Position numbers and translations under genes: made by a program
Shown: positions 44,216 to 55,190 of the stretch, one piece after another
Layout: every line of letters begins with the position of its first letter
Position numbering within the stretch: position 1 is the stretch's first letter
Assembly: GCF_008728515.1 (NCBI RefSeq)
Contig: NC_044991.1
Coordinates: 38,892,968 to 38,956,967, forward strand
Direction: 5' to 3'
Source: Papio anubis
Lineage: Eukaryota > Chordata > Mammalia > Primates > Cercopithecidae
DNA: 64,000 nucleotides
The notes under the pieces: model-generated
What the model was told of the DNA's origin: nothing
Databases searched by the model: none
Seen by the model: the letters and a program-made list of their open reading frames with translations, nothing else

Positions 44216-45447
44216 GCTTTAAAATCCTGAACAGCCACACAGATACAAGCTTCACGTTCTGCTGAATGGATAACAACAGGAAACATGTAAAAGAATCCTA
44301 AGTCTCTGAGTCTCAGGAGCAAAGTCTTTGACTTTGAAAGTGGCAACACCAGGGTTCTGCAGGTTCAGGAAGGAGGGGAGAGGCCAGAAATACTAACTCT
44401 GGTATCAGATGCATAGCGGCCTCTGTTATGTCTGATCCAGCTTTGATCAGTGGCCCCCAAACCCCAGCTAGCAACCACCGTGCCCAGTGGCCAGCGAGTG
44501 TGCTGTTCAATGGGCTAAACGCCCCTTGTTCCCTTCCCAGCCTCTTTCTTACAAGCAGCTTCCACCACTGCTAAGGCTGGCCCTGTACAGACATATGCAG
44601 CCGCAGGGGAACCCAGGAAGGGGCCCAGGAAGTCTGCATGCCCAAGGGTGTGAACGTGGATGATTGAAAATGGGGTGGTTTTTATTCCTACCCACTCACC
44701 ATAGCACACCCCTGTATTTCAGGCAATGGTAGTGGGGATGTCCACAATCCCGTTCATCCAACAGAAAATCCTGCAGTTCCCCGGAAACCCAGTGTAGGAG
44801 GCCTTGGCTCCCCTAGTTAACCAGGAGATTTAGATAAACTATTCCAGAGTCCCCAGGAAGGTCTGGTGAAGGAAACGGGTACGACCCCAGAGATTCATAG
44901 ATGAAAACGAGGCAGAGCGTCCTCTTGGCTGGAGGAGGGAAGTAACACACCTGGTTTCTGGGTGGGTTCCCTTACCCACATGTGTGAAGCTGAAGTGTCC
45001 TCATCATTGGCACTGTCATCATCAAAAATCTGTGGCGGAGGCTTGCTAGCAAAGCCCACGTCCTACCCGCCATCCCAGGGCAAGCCCAGTTTCTCTGGAA
45101 TGTAAAGAAGGCCATTACATAGACTAAATCTGCACCAACTTTAAATGTGCCTTCAGTTTTAAAACATCTCACTGGACCCCTAGAGCTGGCCACCCAGGCA
45201 TTTTTTATGTGCATAACACAGGGCCCCAGGCAGGTGACAGAGGTCATTACCTTTTAAGTGAGGGATCTATTTAAAAATATGTTGAAAGCTACCCACTGTT
45301 TCCATAGGGAAAGCACAAGTGCAACACTTCACAACATTCACCAGGTTCCTAAACTCCCATCCCAGGGGATCCTTCCAGGGATCCATGGACCCCAAATTAA
45401 GAACTTCTACTCTACACAAGAGGAATTTTAAAAGAAACAGTACATTA
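44216..45447. other. single-copy DNA
   Basis: Nothing firm. 45350-45415 ends 'ccatggaccccaaattaagaacttctactct', reminiscent of a Charlie terminal region, but too short to call. Confidence 0.4.
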
Positions 45448-45463
45448 AAAATTTGTAAAATTG

Positions 45464-45740
45464 CGGTATGGTGGCTCAAACTGTAATCCCAGCACTTTGG
45501 GAGGCGAGACAGGCCGGATCCACAAGGTCAGGAGATGAGACCATCCCTAGCTAACATGGGTGAAACCCATGTCTACTAAAAAATACAAAAACTAGCCAGA
45601 GGCCGAGGTGAAGCTGTAGTCCCAGCTACTCGGGAGGCTGAGGCAGGAGGTAACATTAAACCGGAATGGGAGCTTGCAGTGAGCTGAGATCCGACCTGGC
45701 CTCAACCACAAGGCGACAGAGACTCCGTCTCAAAAAAAAA
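45464..45740 (+). mobile_element. Alu element (Y-like) with perfect TSD but anomalous body
   Basis: Flanked by identical 16-bp copies of AAAATTTGTAAAATTG (45448-45463 and 45741-45756), the second after an A-tail. Alu blocks 'ctgtaatcccagcactttggg', 'aaggtcaggagatgagacc', 'gtagtcccagctactcggg', 'ggagcttgcagtgagc' and 'gactccgtctc' are perfect or near-perfect. Between them the CpG-rich segments are replaced by indel-rich text such as 'gaggcgagacaggccggatcc' and 'atccgacctggcctcaacc'. The 5' end is trimmed. See findings. Confidence 0.9.
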
Positions 45741-45756
45741 AAAATTTGTAAAATTG

Positions 45757-46739
45757 AATAATTTTAAAACCCCAGGAGAACTTGGGATTTAAAGAACTAC
45801 ATGGCAAATTCCTTTGTAAAGCAATAATCTGTCTGTCATGCAGAGATTTGCAGACTATTCCTTTCATATTTTCGATGTTCAAATGTTGCTCCTTTTTAAA
45901 GGAATGGTTCGAAATTTGGATGTAGGGAGATAAATTGGCTACATCCATTCAGTTAAAACTTTTTCTTTTTAATTAAAAAAGCAACTAATTATACACAATG
46001 CTGCAGGGGACATCAGGGTATGGAGGGAAGGAAACTTTGCCACCTCTATCTACTGCACACTTTCCTTTCTTCATCCCCGCTCTTCCCCTACATGGTGATG
46101 GGCTGAGCCATCCTGAACCAGCTTCTGAGGGCCAAGTAGAAACATGAAGGGATGTTACGGGCTAGTTGTTAAATGTCCTTGTCTTGACATTGGCCATTAT
46201 GAGGGTATTTATACCACAGAAAAAGGGACTTCTCCCACCCAGTCATTTTATCTGGACACCCCTGCCCCTACTCCCTTGAACACACATGCAGTCAACATTT
46301 AGAAACATTCACAGAGATGACATCTGGCTTTCCAGCTTCCAGTGCCAACATAGAAATGCATTAGCAATGAACCCTAAGGAAGAAATCGGTGCCACATTGA
46401 TCTTGATAGTATATTCATTAAGGTTGAAATCCTTCAGGACCATATTCATGGACTGACCAAAACAGCAGTTGAGAGTGAAGACTGGGCAAATCTGGGGATC
46501 TCTCATGGATGACAGCTGCACAGCAACAGCAGACACTGAAGGGGCTTTTCCACTAGCTCATCACTCACAGCCCCAGCATGGGGGCTCCCCTCTTACTCCG
46601 CTTCTTCTTCAAGCCTTCAACACATCTCTACCCAGAAACATCAAAATACTACGCAGCGACCTGAGAACCCCAGACGTACTCTCCAAGCCCCTGACACCCC
46701 CTCTGCTGGGGACTTGTCCTTGCCCAGTCTCTGCTGGCT
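45757..46739. other. single-copy DNA
   Basis: No repeat recognised. A reverse frame of 75 codons at 46309-46536 matches no known domain. Confidence 0.4.
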
Positions 46740-46960
46740 TGAATCTTAGATGCTCAACCTTGTGCCATCTCCCTCTGAGGCCCTCCTGATGCCTTCTAGG
46801 AGAAATCTATCTTGCTCTGAACCCCCACGGTGTTCTGTTGCTCTCTCTCTTATGTCATTTACCACACTTGTGTTACAGCTATTGTGTGTGTTTTGCACCT
46901 CAGCTAGACTGCACCTCCCTAAATGTCTGGGTCTATGTGAGTTTCACATCACTGACATGA
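46740..46960 (+). repeat. L2 3' end
   Basis: 'tctgaggccctcctgatgcc', 'tatgtcatttaccacacttgtg', 'tcagctagactgcacctccc' follows the forward L2 ORF end and 3' UTR. Confidence 0.5.
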
Positions 46961-48149
46961 GTGGGGATGAACTGACAGGTATGAACTGACATGCATGCGT
47001 ATGTGATCTACTTGGTGCCAAATCCTGTGTTATGCACAGACAACACAGAAATGAGCGGGTCAAAGTCTTTTTCTGTGTCTAATTTCTGGCATTTTGCATT
47101 GTCAATGTCAGCACATTAGCCAATAGTAGTCATGTCTATGTGTGTATGTGCGTGTACATACATGTGTGCACATGTACCTGAGTGTATGTGCAAAGGAGGG
47201 GGAGAAGTTCAGTGTACAGACTTAATGCTGTGCATCTGAGTGACCGTTCCCCAGACTCTGATGTCATCCATATCTTAAGGTCGGAGCAAACCATACTTGG
47301 GAGAGAGAAGAACACTCTCTTGATACTCAGGCAGCGCAGCCTGGCCTCCCAGTTTCAGCTCTCCCCGTTTTCAGAGGAAAAAAGTTCACCCTAAAATCCT
47401 ACACCTGGAGTTGCTGAGGTAACAGCCCTGCTCAGGGACCTGTGCAGCCTCCCGTCTCTAATTTGGGCATTGTCATCTCTGAGCCACATTTGAGGCTGTT
47501 TCACTGTTGGGAACCAGACACACTGGGTAGTTGTACAGCAGATGGAAAAGAAAGGATATTTGCAAGAACATTTGTGGGTGGGACTTTGGTCTCTAGTGTG
47601 AATCTCTAACTGGCTGACAAGACAGGTAGAGCTGAGCTGGCCAAGGAACTGATCAGGAACATTGGTGACGGGGCATCTTCACACACTTGTGTACAGTTCT
47701 AAAACTGTGGGAACGCCCTGAGCTTGCCGGCGGTTCTCAAGCAAGGGTCCCTGGCTGGCCCTAGAGCACCTATAAGTTTGCAGGGAGGAGGTCTACGTGG
47801 GCAGACCCCCTACCTTAGTATGAACATGGGTGTCACTCTTGCCTGGCAATAATTTTAGGCTTGAAGAGTCGAGGTTGGCAAGGTGACATGCTTGAATGGG
47901 CATGTGACGACAGTCATTTCCTTTACCAAGATTCTTAAAGTGATGGTGTGCTTGCTAGTTTTTCCCAAGGCTTGATGGAGAGAGACCTCAGGCCACTCTT
48001 CCCCGACTCAGACATTAAACATCCTGGAAGACTAGCCCAAAGGGGCACCAGTAGAGTGGGACAATCAGATCACAATGTCTTAGTATATTTTTGCTCCCTG
48101 CTCTTAAAGGTGACAGCTTCATGCTTTATTCTCTCATCTTGAATGTGCC
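46961..48149. other. single-copy DNA with short TG-rich tract
   Basis: An imperfect TG/CA-rich stretch lies at 47130-47190. Otherwise nothing recognised. Confidence 0.4.
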
Positions 48150-49870
48150 ATCTCCATCGACTCAGGATTATATCTGGAAGAAAATAGGAGTGACGAGACT
48201 TTCATCTTCTCCACCAAATCTCCCAGTCTCCTGGTCTCTATACCCATACTCTCTCCCACTTGCTGTTAAAATGGAAATGTCCCTGTTGCTTTAGAAAACG
48301 GATTGCTGAACTCGAATTCTGAGGCCAGTCCCCCCTTGGATTTTTGACAGCTTTACTCTGACAGCTCCCTCATCCTTGCCACATCAGCATCTCCCTTTCT
48401 ACTCCATCATTTCCATCAGCAAACAAATACGCTACGGAATCTCTATTCAAAAATATCACTTATCTTACAAACAGATCCCTTCCTTGTTCAGTATCCACAA
48501 TCTAGCTACCATCCTATCTCTGTGCTCTAGTTTTCAAAGACAAAATTGAAAAAGCGTAACTCTACTTGCTCATTACAGTCACTCTTGACTCACCCAATCC
48601 ATTTTCCACTCTAAAACTTCCCTCTAAGACTGCTCTTGTCTGCTCCATGGTGCTGAACAGCTCAACGATGCTTCTCCAACCTCATGCTCCCTGGTGACCA
48701 CTCTTTCCTATGGAAACTCTCTCTCCTCCTGGTTTCTAGGACATACCTCACTGGCTGCTCCATCTTGGTTACCTCTGCTCCTGGATGCTGCAGGGTGAAG
48801 AATCAGACAGTTTTTTTTTTTTTTTTTTTGAGACAGGGTCCCACTCTGTCACCCAGGCTGGAGTGCAGTGGCGTGATCTCGGCTCACTGCAACCTCCACC
48901 TCCCGGGTTCAAGCTATTCTCGTGTCTCAGCTTCCCAAGTAGCTGGGCTTACAGGCGTGCGCCACCACACCCAGCTAATTTTTGTATTTTTAGTGGAGAT
49001 GGGGTTTCACCATGTTGGCCAGGCTGGTCTCTAACTCCTGACCTCAGGTGACACACCCTCCTCGGGCTCCCAAAGTGCTGGGATTACAGGCATAAGCCAC
49101 CACGTCCGGGCTCAAAGGGGTCATTTTCTAACTGAGTTGTCTTTCCAGGTCAGCTCTAGCTTTCAGTATCACTTACAAGCTTATGTCTCCAAAGTGAGTA
49201 TCTCTAGGCTTGACTCTAGCCAGACTCTAGGCATATCTACACTTAGATAACAGCCATACTTGGATAATTTAGATGATTGTACACTTGAAATTTCCCCCAA
49301 ACCTATTCCTTATACGTACAACCCAGTCTTCTCTGTCTCAGGAAATGTTATCACAATCCACCAAGTGGTTAAGCCACCCATTTGGAGTTTTTCCTGCTTC
49401 TTTTCTTTCTGCTCTTCTGTCCCAATCACCAGCACGTTCTCTTTTACTCTCAAATATATGTAGAAACATCTGCTCTCTTCTCTCTGTCTCTATCACCACC
49501 ACCATCTCTTCCTTGGGCCACTCAATGGCTTCTTAATTGGTGTCCTGGCTTTTGCTTTTGTCCCCCTACAATCCATTTTTCCCATCCAAGAGCTAGAGTG
49601 ATTTTTCAAAATGCAAATAAGCTCATGTCACTGCTGTGCTTAAACGATGTCCGATTGCCTTGCTTATTCTTTTCATAGCAATTACCCTGGATGGTCATTA
49701 CCTTGATTATTTGTTTTCTTATCTAGTGCCTGTATCCAATAACTAGAACACAAGCTCAGAGGTCAGGGACCCTGTCTTATTCCTCAGTGTGCCCAAAATA
49801 AGCCCTGATATGTAGGGGATGATCCAGACCATATTTTTAAATAAATTAATAAACACTTTCTGAGTGGGAG
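48150..49870 (+). repeat. L2 LINE, long copy (reverse-transcriptase region to 3' UTR)
   Basis: The forward L2 consensus is recognisable: 'ctctctcctcctggtttctaggacatacctcactggctgctcc' (48719-48761), then after an AluS 'ccaagtggttaag', 'cccccctacaatccatttttccc', 'gctagagtgatttttcaaaatgcaaataagctcatgtcactgctgtgcttaaac', 'atagcaattaccctgg', 'acaagctcagaggtcagggaccctgtc'. This spans the C-terminal half of the CR1-type polymerase ORF and the 3' UTR. All frames are broken. The left limit is uncertain. Confidence 0.78.
48811..49111 (-). mobile_element. AluS SINE, full length, inside L2
   Basis: T19 at the left, 'gagacagggtcccactctgtcacccaggctggagtgcagtgg', 'tgcaacctccacctcccgggttcaag', 'ccatgttggccaggctgg' and a 5' end 'cacgtccgggc'. 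AluS diagnostic pattern. Target duplication not obvious. Confidence 0.95.
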
Positions 49871-50768
49871 GTCTTTTCATCTAATTTCAGGCCTGAGAAA
49901 GTTTCTTGTCAGCAGAATCTCTGTACATTCGAAAGACGAGAGGTGCTTTAAATAGACACCGGTCCTGGCAGAAGCCAGTGTGCTAGGAGAATAGCATCTC
50001 TGCAGACCTTTTATCACCCTCAGAAACTGAAAGCCCCTAAATATAGGCCAGCCATTAAAGATTCATGAGATCCTGCGGCGACTTATCAGAGCCATGGAAA
50101 TCGGACACTTCCATCATGGTGGACGCTTTGACATTTGTTCCTAATCAGTGAATGCACATATTTTATTACCCTTTCAGGGAAGTATGGGGCACAATTCCAG
50201 AAGCATAAGAGGCTTCCTTTAGCACTGGGATTACGCTTTGCTCTCCAATCCAAACATGGAACACCCACGAGCCACTTCCATTGCACATTGGCTGCAAAAA
50301 GAGGTGGCTCAAACCTGACTCCCTTTCCGGTGTTGCTTCAGGCATCTTGGTTGCTCACTGTCCTCATTTCTTTGGTGCATTTCACTTAATCACCACTCAG
50401 GAGAGGTCTGCAGCATCCTTTCGTGTGGCAACCAGACGGTGTGGCTGAAAGAACTATTGCAGAGAATAGGTATGGGTGGAATCAACCTGAAATAATGACA
50501 GTATTTCACGCTTTACAGAAATTCTATTCAGATTTATTATTTAGACTCCTACATTCAAGAAAGGCCAAACTTCTATATATAGTGAAAATACATTTGTACT
50601 TTGTCTAATAAACACAATATAGAATTTTATGTAAGGTTTATCCCAGTCTACTTCTAAATGGACCTTGGGGGAATTCACAAGGAAATCAAATACAAAATAA
50701 GACAGCTGGGAAGACAAGGAGAAAGGCTACCTAAACAGGACTGGCTTGCCCTGGTTACACAGAAGAAG
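49871..50768. other. single-copy DNA
   Basis: Nothing recognised. Confidence 0.4.
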
Positions 50769-50885
50769 CTCCTGGAGAGCTTTAAAAGATGTCATTTCTC
50801 AGGCTGCATGCAGAGATTCCGGTTTAATTATCCTCGGATGAGGCCTGGGTTTCACTGTGTTATTTGGAAAGCTCTCCAGTGATTC
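50769..50885 (+). mobile_element. MER5A-like hAT fragment
   Basis: 'ctcctggagagctttaaaag', 'agagattccggtttaatt', 'ggatgaggcctgggtttcac', 'ggaaagctctccagtgattctaatgcgc' keeps the MER5 internal order. The terminal repeats are mostly lost. Confidence 0.55.
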
Positions 50886-51422
50886 TAATGCGCTTCCAGT
50901 GGTAGAAGCACAAGCCCAGAGAAAGCAGGGTGAGATTCTATTACATCACAGAGAGGAACTGCTGAGTGCAATCGGGCAGCGACTCTGCCTGTACATTTTC
51001 TGACATCTATGACAAAGGGGAACCTGCTGGGCCACATGAATTTCATCTGCTAAGAGGAGACCACAGTTGGTCTGCAGAGATAAGATATCTTGTTTTCCTG
51101 GAAACCCCTAGACTCATGCATGAATTGATCACATGGATCCTGTTCTGTAGAATCAATAATATAATGGCACATCATCAACTCTGGTTTATGCAGGAAGCAT
51201 CTTAAATAAATTTCATTGTTCATTGGCTGGATTACAGCAAACAAATGTGCATTCTAGCAAACCATGTGAAAGAACATTAGTAAAGTCTCTTGCGTTTTTG
51301 TGTTTTGATTTAAAAAAAAAAAAATTCCCCAACCCTGCTGGGGAGACGCTTCCAAATGGGAAGTTTCTCTCAGAGGACTGGGCACTGTGTCCACTTCCTT
51401 GGCTGTCAATGATGCCCTCAGA
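50886..51422. other. single-copy DNA
   Basis: Nothing recognised except an A13 run at 51312-51324. Confidence 0.4.
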
Positions 51423-51463
51423 CCCCCGGGCCTCCCAGGAGTCCCCAGCCCTCCACGCCCCCC
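51423..51463 (-). other. G-quadruplex-capable C-rich tract
   Basis: Five runs of three or more C on the forward strand separated by 2-6 bases mean the reverse strand has G3+ runs with loops within the canonical 1-7 range. Outside any recognised repeat. Confidence 0.6.
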
Positions 51464-51573
51464 AACTTGCTGCCCTGATGGCATCTCCAATGTAAACGAG
51501 CCAAGGAGAGCTGGCTATCGCTCCGCGAAATCTGCCCTGGTAAGGACTTTTTCCTTCTCATGCGTTCTGCCTG

Positions 51574-51777
51574 TGGTCTGTCCAGTGTGGTAGCCACTGG
51601 CCACCTGCGGCTACCTAAATTTAAATGAGTTAAAGTAAAATTTAAACATAAAGCCTTCAGTTGCACCAACCACATTTCGAGTGCTCTACAGCCACACACA
51701 TGGCAAGTGCTACCACACTACATGGTACAGGCACAGAGTGCTTTTATCATTCCAGAAAGATCCACTGGACAGCGCTG
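51574..51777 (-). mobile_element. hAT DNA transposon (MER33/MER3-like)
   Basis: Inverted ends CTGTCCAGTG (51578-51587) and CACTGGACAG (51763-51772). Interior 'tggtagccactggccacctgcggctacctaaatttaaatgagttaaagtaaaattt' and 'ccaaccacatttcgagtgctctacagccacacacatgg' carry the characteristic 'gccacatgtggc' words of this family. The subfamily is uncertain. Confidence 0.68.
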
Positions 51778-51884
51778 CTCTCGGCCTGCAGTATCCTGCC
51801 AACTGATGCTAGACAATACTGACTAGGGCTGGAGACATGAAGGAAAATCAAATGCCTAAGTGTACCCATGATCATACTCTGGGG

Positions 51885-52050
51885 AAAGGGGGAATCATGG
51901 TGCATTGATAGACCTCAGTTTCTTAACCTGTATAATGGGCATACTCACTCCTTTTTTCTCTTGACCTCAATATACTTAAAGGCTTGCTAAAAAGGGAGTT
52001 TAAATTGCTGAGACAAATGTACTCTGTATGCTCTGTATGTAGATTGTGCT
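51885..52050 (+). repeat. MIR fragment
   Basis: 'gacctcagtttcttaacctgtataatgggcatactcactcc' is the forward MIR core. Confidence 0.5.
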
Positions 52051-52291
52051 ATGATTGTTGCTAATTTCAACATTAAGTACTAACAAACAGCCCCCAGACA
52101 CCAGGCCCAGGAAGAAAAAAATCACTAAGAGCAAATGAGCGAGAATACGAAGAGTTCACCATTTGGTGATCTAAACCAGAGAGAGTTTTATGTGATCACT
52201 CCTTTCCCAACTGTCTCTAGCTCCCTCTTCGGTCCTGGCTTTGTGAGCACACACGTGAATGAGCTCAAATCCACAATCCCTCTTACTGGCT

Positions 52292-52346
52292 TTGTGTGTG
52301 TGTGTGCATGTGTGTGTATGCATGTGTGCACATGCATGTGTGTGGT
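52292..52346. repeat. (TG)n/(TGCA) low-complexity tract
   Basis: Alternating TG with CATG interruptions over about 55 bp. Confidence 0.85.
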
Positions 52347-53419
52347 ATGAATACATTAATATGGACACATGTACTCTCGAACTGAGAGCCTCAGGAGTCC
52401 TGAGGGCCAGTCACAAAGGAAGGCAAGGAAGTCATGCACCAGAGCCCAGAAGTCAAAGAGCCAGAGCTGTGTGGCAGGAGTGGCCGAGCCAGACACTGGT
52501 CCAGCCCTAAGAAGACACAGGAAAGCCATTTCTGGCAGCCAGTGTTGGCCAGAAGGCTGGGCAGGGCCTGACAGCCCCTGTGATGAAGAGCCTTTCATGA
52601 CACCTTTCTCCAGGTTCTACTGATCTTTTCACTGGTGAGGAAAAACTACTAACTTCCCAAAGGCCTAGGTGGCAGTGCACTGCGATTTCATTCTTGGTGT
52701 TTCACAAGTGTTCACGGCTGGGCTGCTCTGTATGAAAAGCCTTTTATTTTCAACAGGGCTTTAAGAGTAGGCAGAGAAAGCATCAGGGCCACCTCCCACA
52801 CACTACCAGGGCTGCCCCTCAGCAATCTTGGGAAAGCCCTGTAGGTGACAAGGAGAGTGCAACCTGTGCTGAACCCTTCCCAAGAGGCCTCAGCGTAGCC
52901 AGGGGGAGCCCCTTACATCCTGTCGCTGCTTTCCCAGCCCTGATCCCATTTTCTGGCCACCTCCGCAAGTCAGGTTTTCCCCTGAATTTCTCAATCTGCA
53001 CATGCGGCCCGGGAGAGTGCTCCTGTGTGCACATCCTGGCTCTTCAGCAGGGCAGTCAGGGCTGCAAGGACTCTCCGCCCTTGAGTCCTGGCTGGCCCAC
53101 CACAGTTCCCAGCGCGACTGACCGATGGCCCATGCTCCAACTCTACCCACGTCCTGAGACAACCTCCAATTCATGCTCTGCATTCACTCGGGGACCTGTC
53201 TTGAAACAAGTCATGGAAAAGACATCGAAAGCTCTCCTGTGCCTCGATACTTGCTAATAGAAAAACACAGTGGTGAGGAATAAGTGCTTCAGTGGAGGGA
53301 TGCTGGGAACCTGTGACATTATTTCACCAAGACTGAAATGTTAACGGATCAAGAGACTGGTGGGCACCTGCGCCCTTGAGTACCTCTCTAGGGAAATACT
53401 GTCATTACTGGACCCACTG
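52347..53419. other. single-copy DNA
   Basis: GC-rich relative to neighbours, several short frames on both strands, no recognised domain or repeat. Confidence 0.4.
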
Positions 53420-53660
53420 AATACACTCCCAGGAATCTGTTATAAGGAAAGATGAATGTACAAGGATGCAGTGTGTTTACGATACAGAGAAAACAGGAGT
53501 CACCTGAGCGCCTCGTAAGAGAAGTCTAAGTAAACAAAGCTGAAGGGTCCACACAGGTAAATGTCACACCGTTACCTAAAGCTATGGAATATTTCTCTTT
53601 ATTTACAAGAAAAGAGGTTAATAATATGTTGCTAACTGAACAAAGAAACTTACATGGAAG
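53420..53660 (+). repeat. possible L1M fragment
   Basis: 'aatgtacaaggatgcagtgtg', 'gctatggaatatttctc', 'aataatatgttgctaactgaacaaag' is weakly like the forward L1M ORF2/3' UTR boundary. Confidence 0.4.
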
Positions 53661-54221
53661 TCCTTGGGAAACTTGAAAGACGGGGCAGGACCAGACCCCG
53701 GGCAGTGAAGAGATGGGAGGTGGATAAGACACATTTTCTTAAGGCAGGGTGAGTCAGGCACTTAGAAACAGAATCTCAAACTATGACCTGTGAAAATGTG
53801 ATACATTTGAATTCAAATTCCAAACTGCCAGGGATAGATAGTCCAGCCCCACCTTTTCTAAGTGGGAAAGCATTGCTAGGGATGTGGAAGGCAGGGCTGG
53901 GGTCTATGGTGCTCCCTCCAGGCCAATGCATTTCCATCTGCGCTCACCACCTTCCAGCTCTGGTCTCATTGACTTCACGGTGATGGCAATGTGAAGCCTC
54001 AGTGGTGTCCTGGGCCTCTCTCTGGCTGGACGGAAGCCCAAAGCTCCACTCAGGATGGACTCCCAGGTGATCACCAAGCCAGCAGTGCACAAGCACATCT
54101 GACCAGAGGCAAAGGGATGCCTCTCCCAGGCTCATCCCAGCAGGGACTCAAGTCTCACCATGTCTGTTAAGTGGCTCACTGAGTTTTGGGGCCTTCTCTC
54201 AAGTTTGGGTTGTGTCCAGGG
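53661..54221. other. single-copy DNA
   Basis: Nothing recognised. Confidence 0.4.
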
Positions 54222-54412
54222 CAGTGGTTCTCAAGTGTGTGTCCTGCCCCACCCCCATGCAACAGCAGCCCCGGGGAGCCCGTTAGAAAGCCACCCGCCA
54301 TCCGCCTCCCCATACCCACTGAATCAGAAGCTCTGAGGACAGCAGTTCAGTCATCTGGGTTTCACAGTCCCTCCAGGGGGCTCTGAGGGGAACTTCAGTT
54401 TGAGAACTACTG
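54222..54412 (+). mobile_element. MER5A hAT-Charlie MITE
   Basis: Begins 'cagtggttctcaagtgtg' and ends 'cagtttgagaactactg', the MER5A terminal inverted repeats. The interior has 'cactgaatcagaagctctgagg' and 'catctgggtttcacagtccctccagg'. Length 191 bp. It contains a CTCF-like core at 54370-54384. Confidence 0.78.
54370..54384 (+). promoter_or_regulatory. CTCF-like core motif inside MER5A
   Basis: CCTCCAGGGGGCTCT matches the CCASYAGRGGGCGCT core at all but two positions. Prediction from motif only. Confidence 0.25.
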
Positions 54413-54435
54413 CTTTAATGGTTAAGATTTAAGAC

Positions 54436-54540
54436 ACGAAATAATGTGTACACCAAACTCCTGCAACATGCACTTACCCTTGGTAACAAACCTGCACATG
54501 TACTGCCTGAACCTAAAATAAAAATTGGAAAGAAAAAAAT
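54436..54540 (+). mobile_element. 105-bp 5'-truncated L1 3' end with TSD
   Basis: 'taacaaacctgcacatgtactgcctgaacctaaaataaaaattgg' plus an A-rich tail is the L1 terminal 3' UTR. GATTTAAGAC flanks both sides (54426-54435 and 54541-54550). It is a primate-age L1 judging by its similarity to the L1P terminus. Confidence 0.88.
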
Positions 54541-54711
54541 GATTTAAGACGCTGGAGTCAGAACGCCTGAATTCAAATCCTTAACCAACCATTGAATATT
54601 TGTTTAACCTGAGATACTTTACTTAACCTCTTATACATGGGGGAAAATGCTTGTACTTTCCCTTAAGATTGCTTCTAGGCATCAACAAAACAGGTAGATA
54701 AGGTACTTGGA

Positions 54712-55002
54712 GGCCAGGCACGATGGCTCACTCCTGTAACTTCAGCACTTAGGGAGGCAGAGGCAGGCAGATGGCTTGAGGTCAGGAGTTTGAGACCAGC
54801 CTGGCCAACATGGTGAAACCCCGTCTCTACGAAAAATACAAAAATTAGCCACGTGTGGTGGTGCGCACCTGTTATCCCAGCTACTTGGGAGGCTGAGGCA
54901 GAAGAATTACTTGAGCCCAGGGGGTGAAGGGTGCAGTGCAGTGAGCACTCTAGCCTGGGTGACAGAGTAAGACCCTGTCTCAAAAAAAAAAAAAAAAAAA
55001 AA
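54712..55002 (+). mobile_element. AluS SINE with a small right-arm deletion
   Basis: 'ggccaggcacgatggctcactcctgtaac' to 'gaccctgtctc' and A21. About 13 bp of the right arm before 'gcactctagcctggg' are missing relative to consensus. Followed by (AAGC)n to about 55025. Confidence 0.95.
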
Positions 55003-55089
55003 GGAAAGCAAGCAAGCAAGCAAAGGATGTAGAAGACAAGTATCTGGCAAATAATAAGTGCCCAGTGCATGCATATTATATACAGACTA

Positions 55090-55190
55090 TACATAATATG
55101 TGTGAACATATATGTATATGTGTATACATGTATGTGTATATGTATATATGTTCACATATGTGTATGTATACTTGTGTGTATATATATTTT
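55090..55190. repeat. AT/GT alternating microsatellite-like tract
   Basis: About 100 bp of TATG, TATA and TGTG words, nearly continuously alternating purine-pyrimidine. Confidence 0.85.

Larger units (their letters stand above)
54413..55085 (+). repeat. MIR SINE split by an L1 and an AluS
   Basis: The MIR pieces are 'taatggttaagatttaagac' (54416-54435), 'gctggagtcagaacgcctgaattcaaatcc' onward (54551-54711) and 'gtatctggcaaataataagtgcccagtgc' (55039-55067). Removing the two insertions restores the forward MIR consensus order. Confidence 0.75.

Noticed and set aside
45350..45415. Charlie-type terminal sequence
   Set aside because: Only about 30 bp of resemblance and no second terminus.
48684..49051. 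Overlapping forward frames of 116 and 88 codons
   Set aside because: Alu-derived frames read through an AluS and flanking L2 sequence.
54675..55109. 144-codon reverse open frame
   Set aside because: It is the familiar translated antisense of an AluS (SPRLECS...VETGFHHVGQAGL), not a gene.
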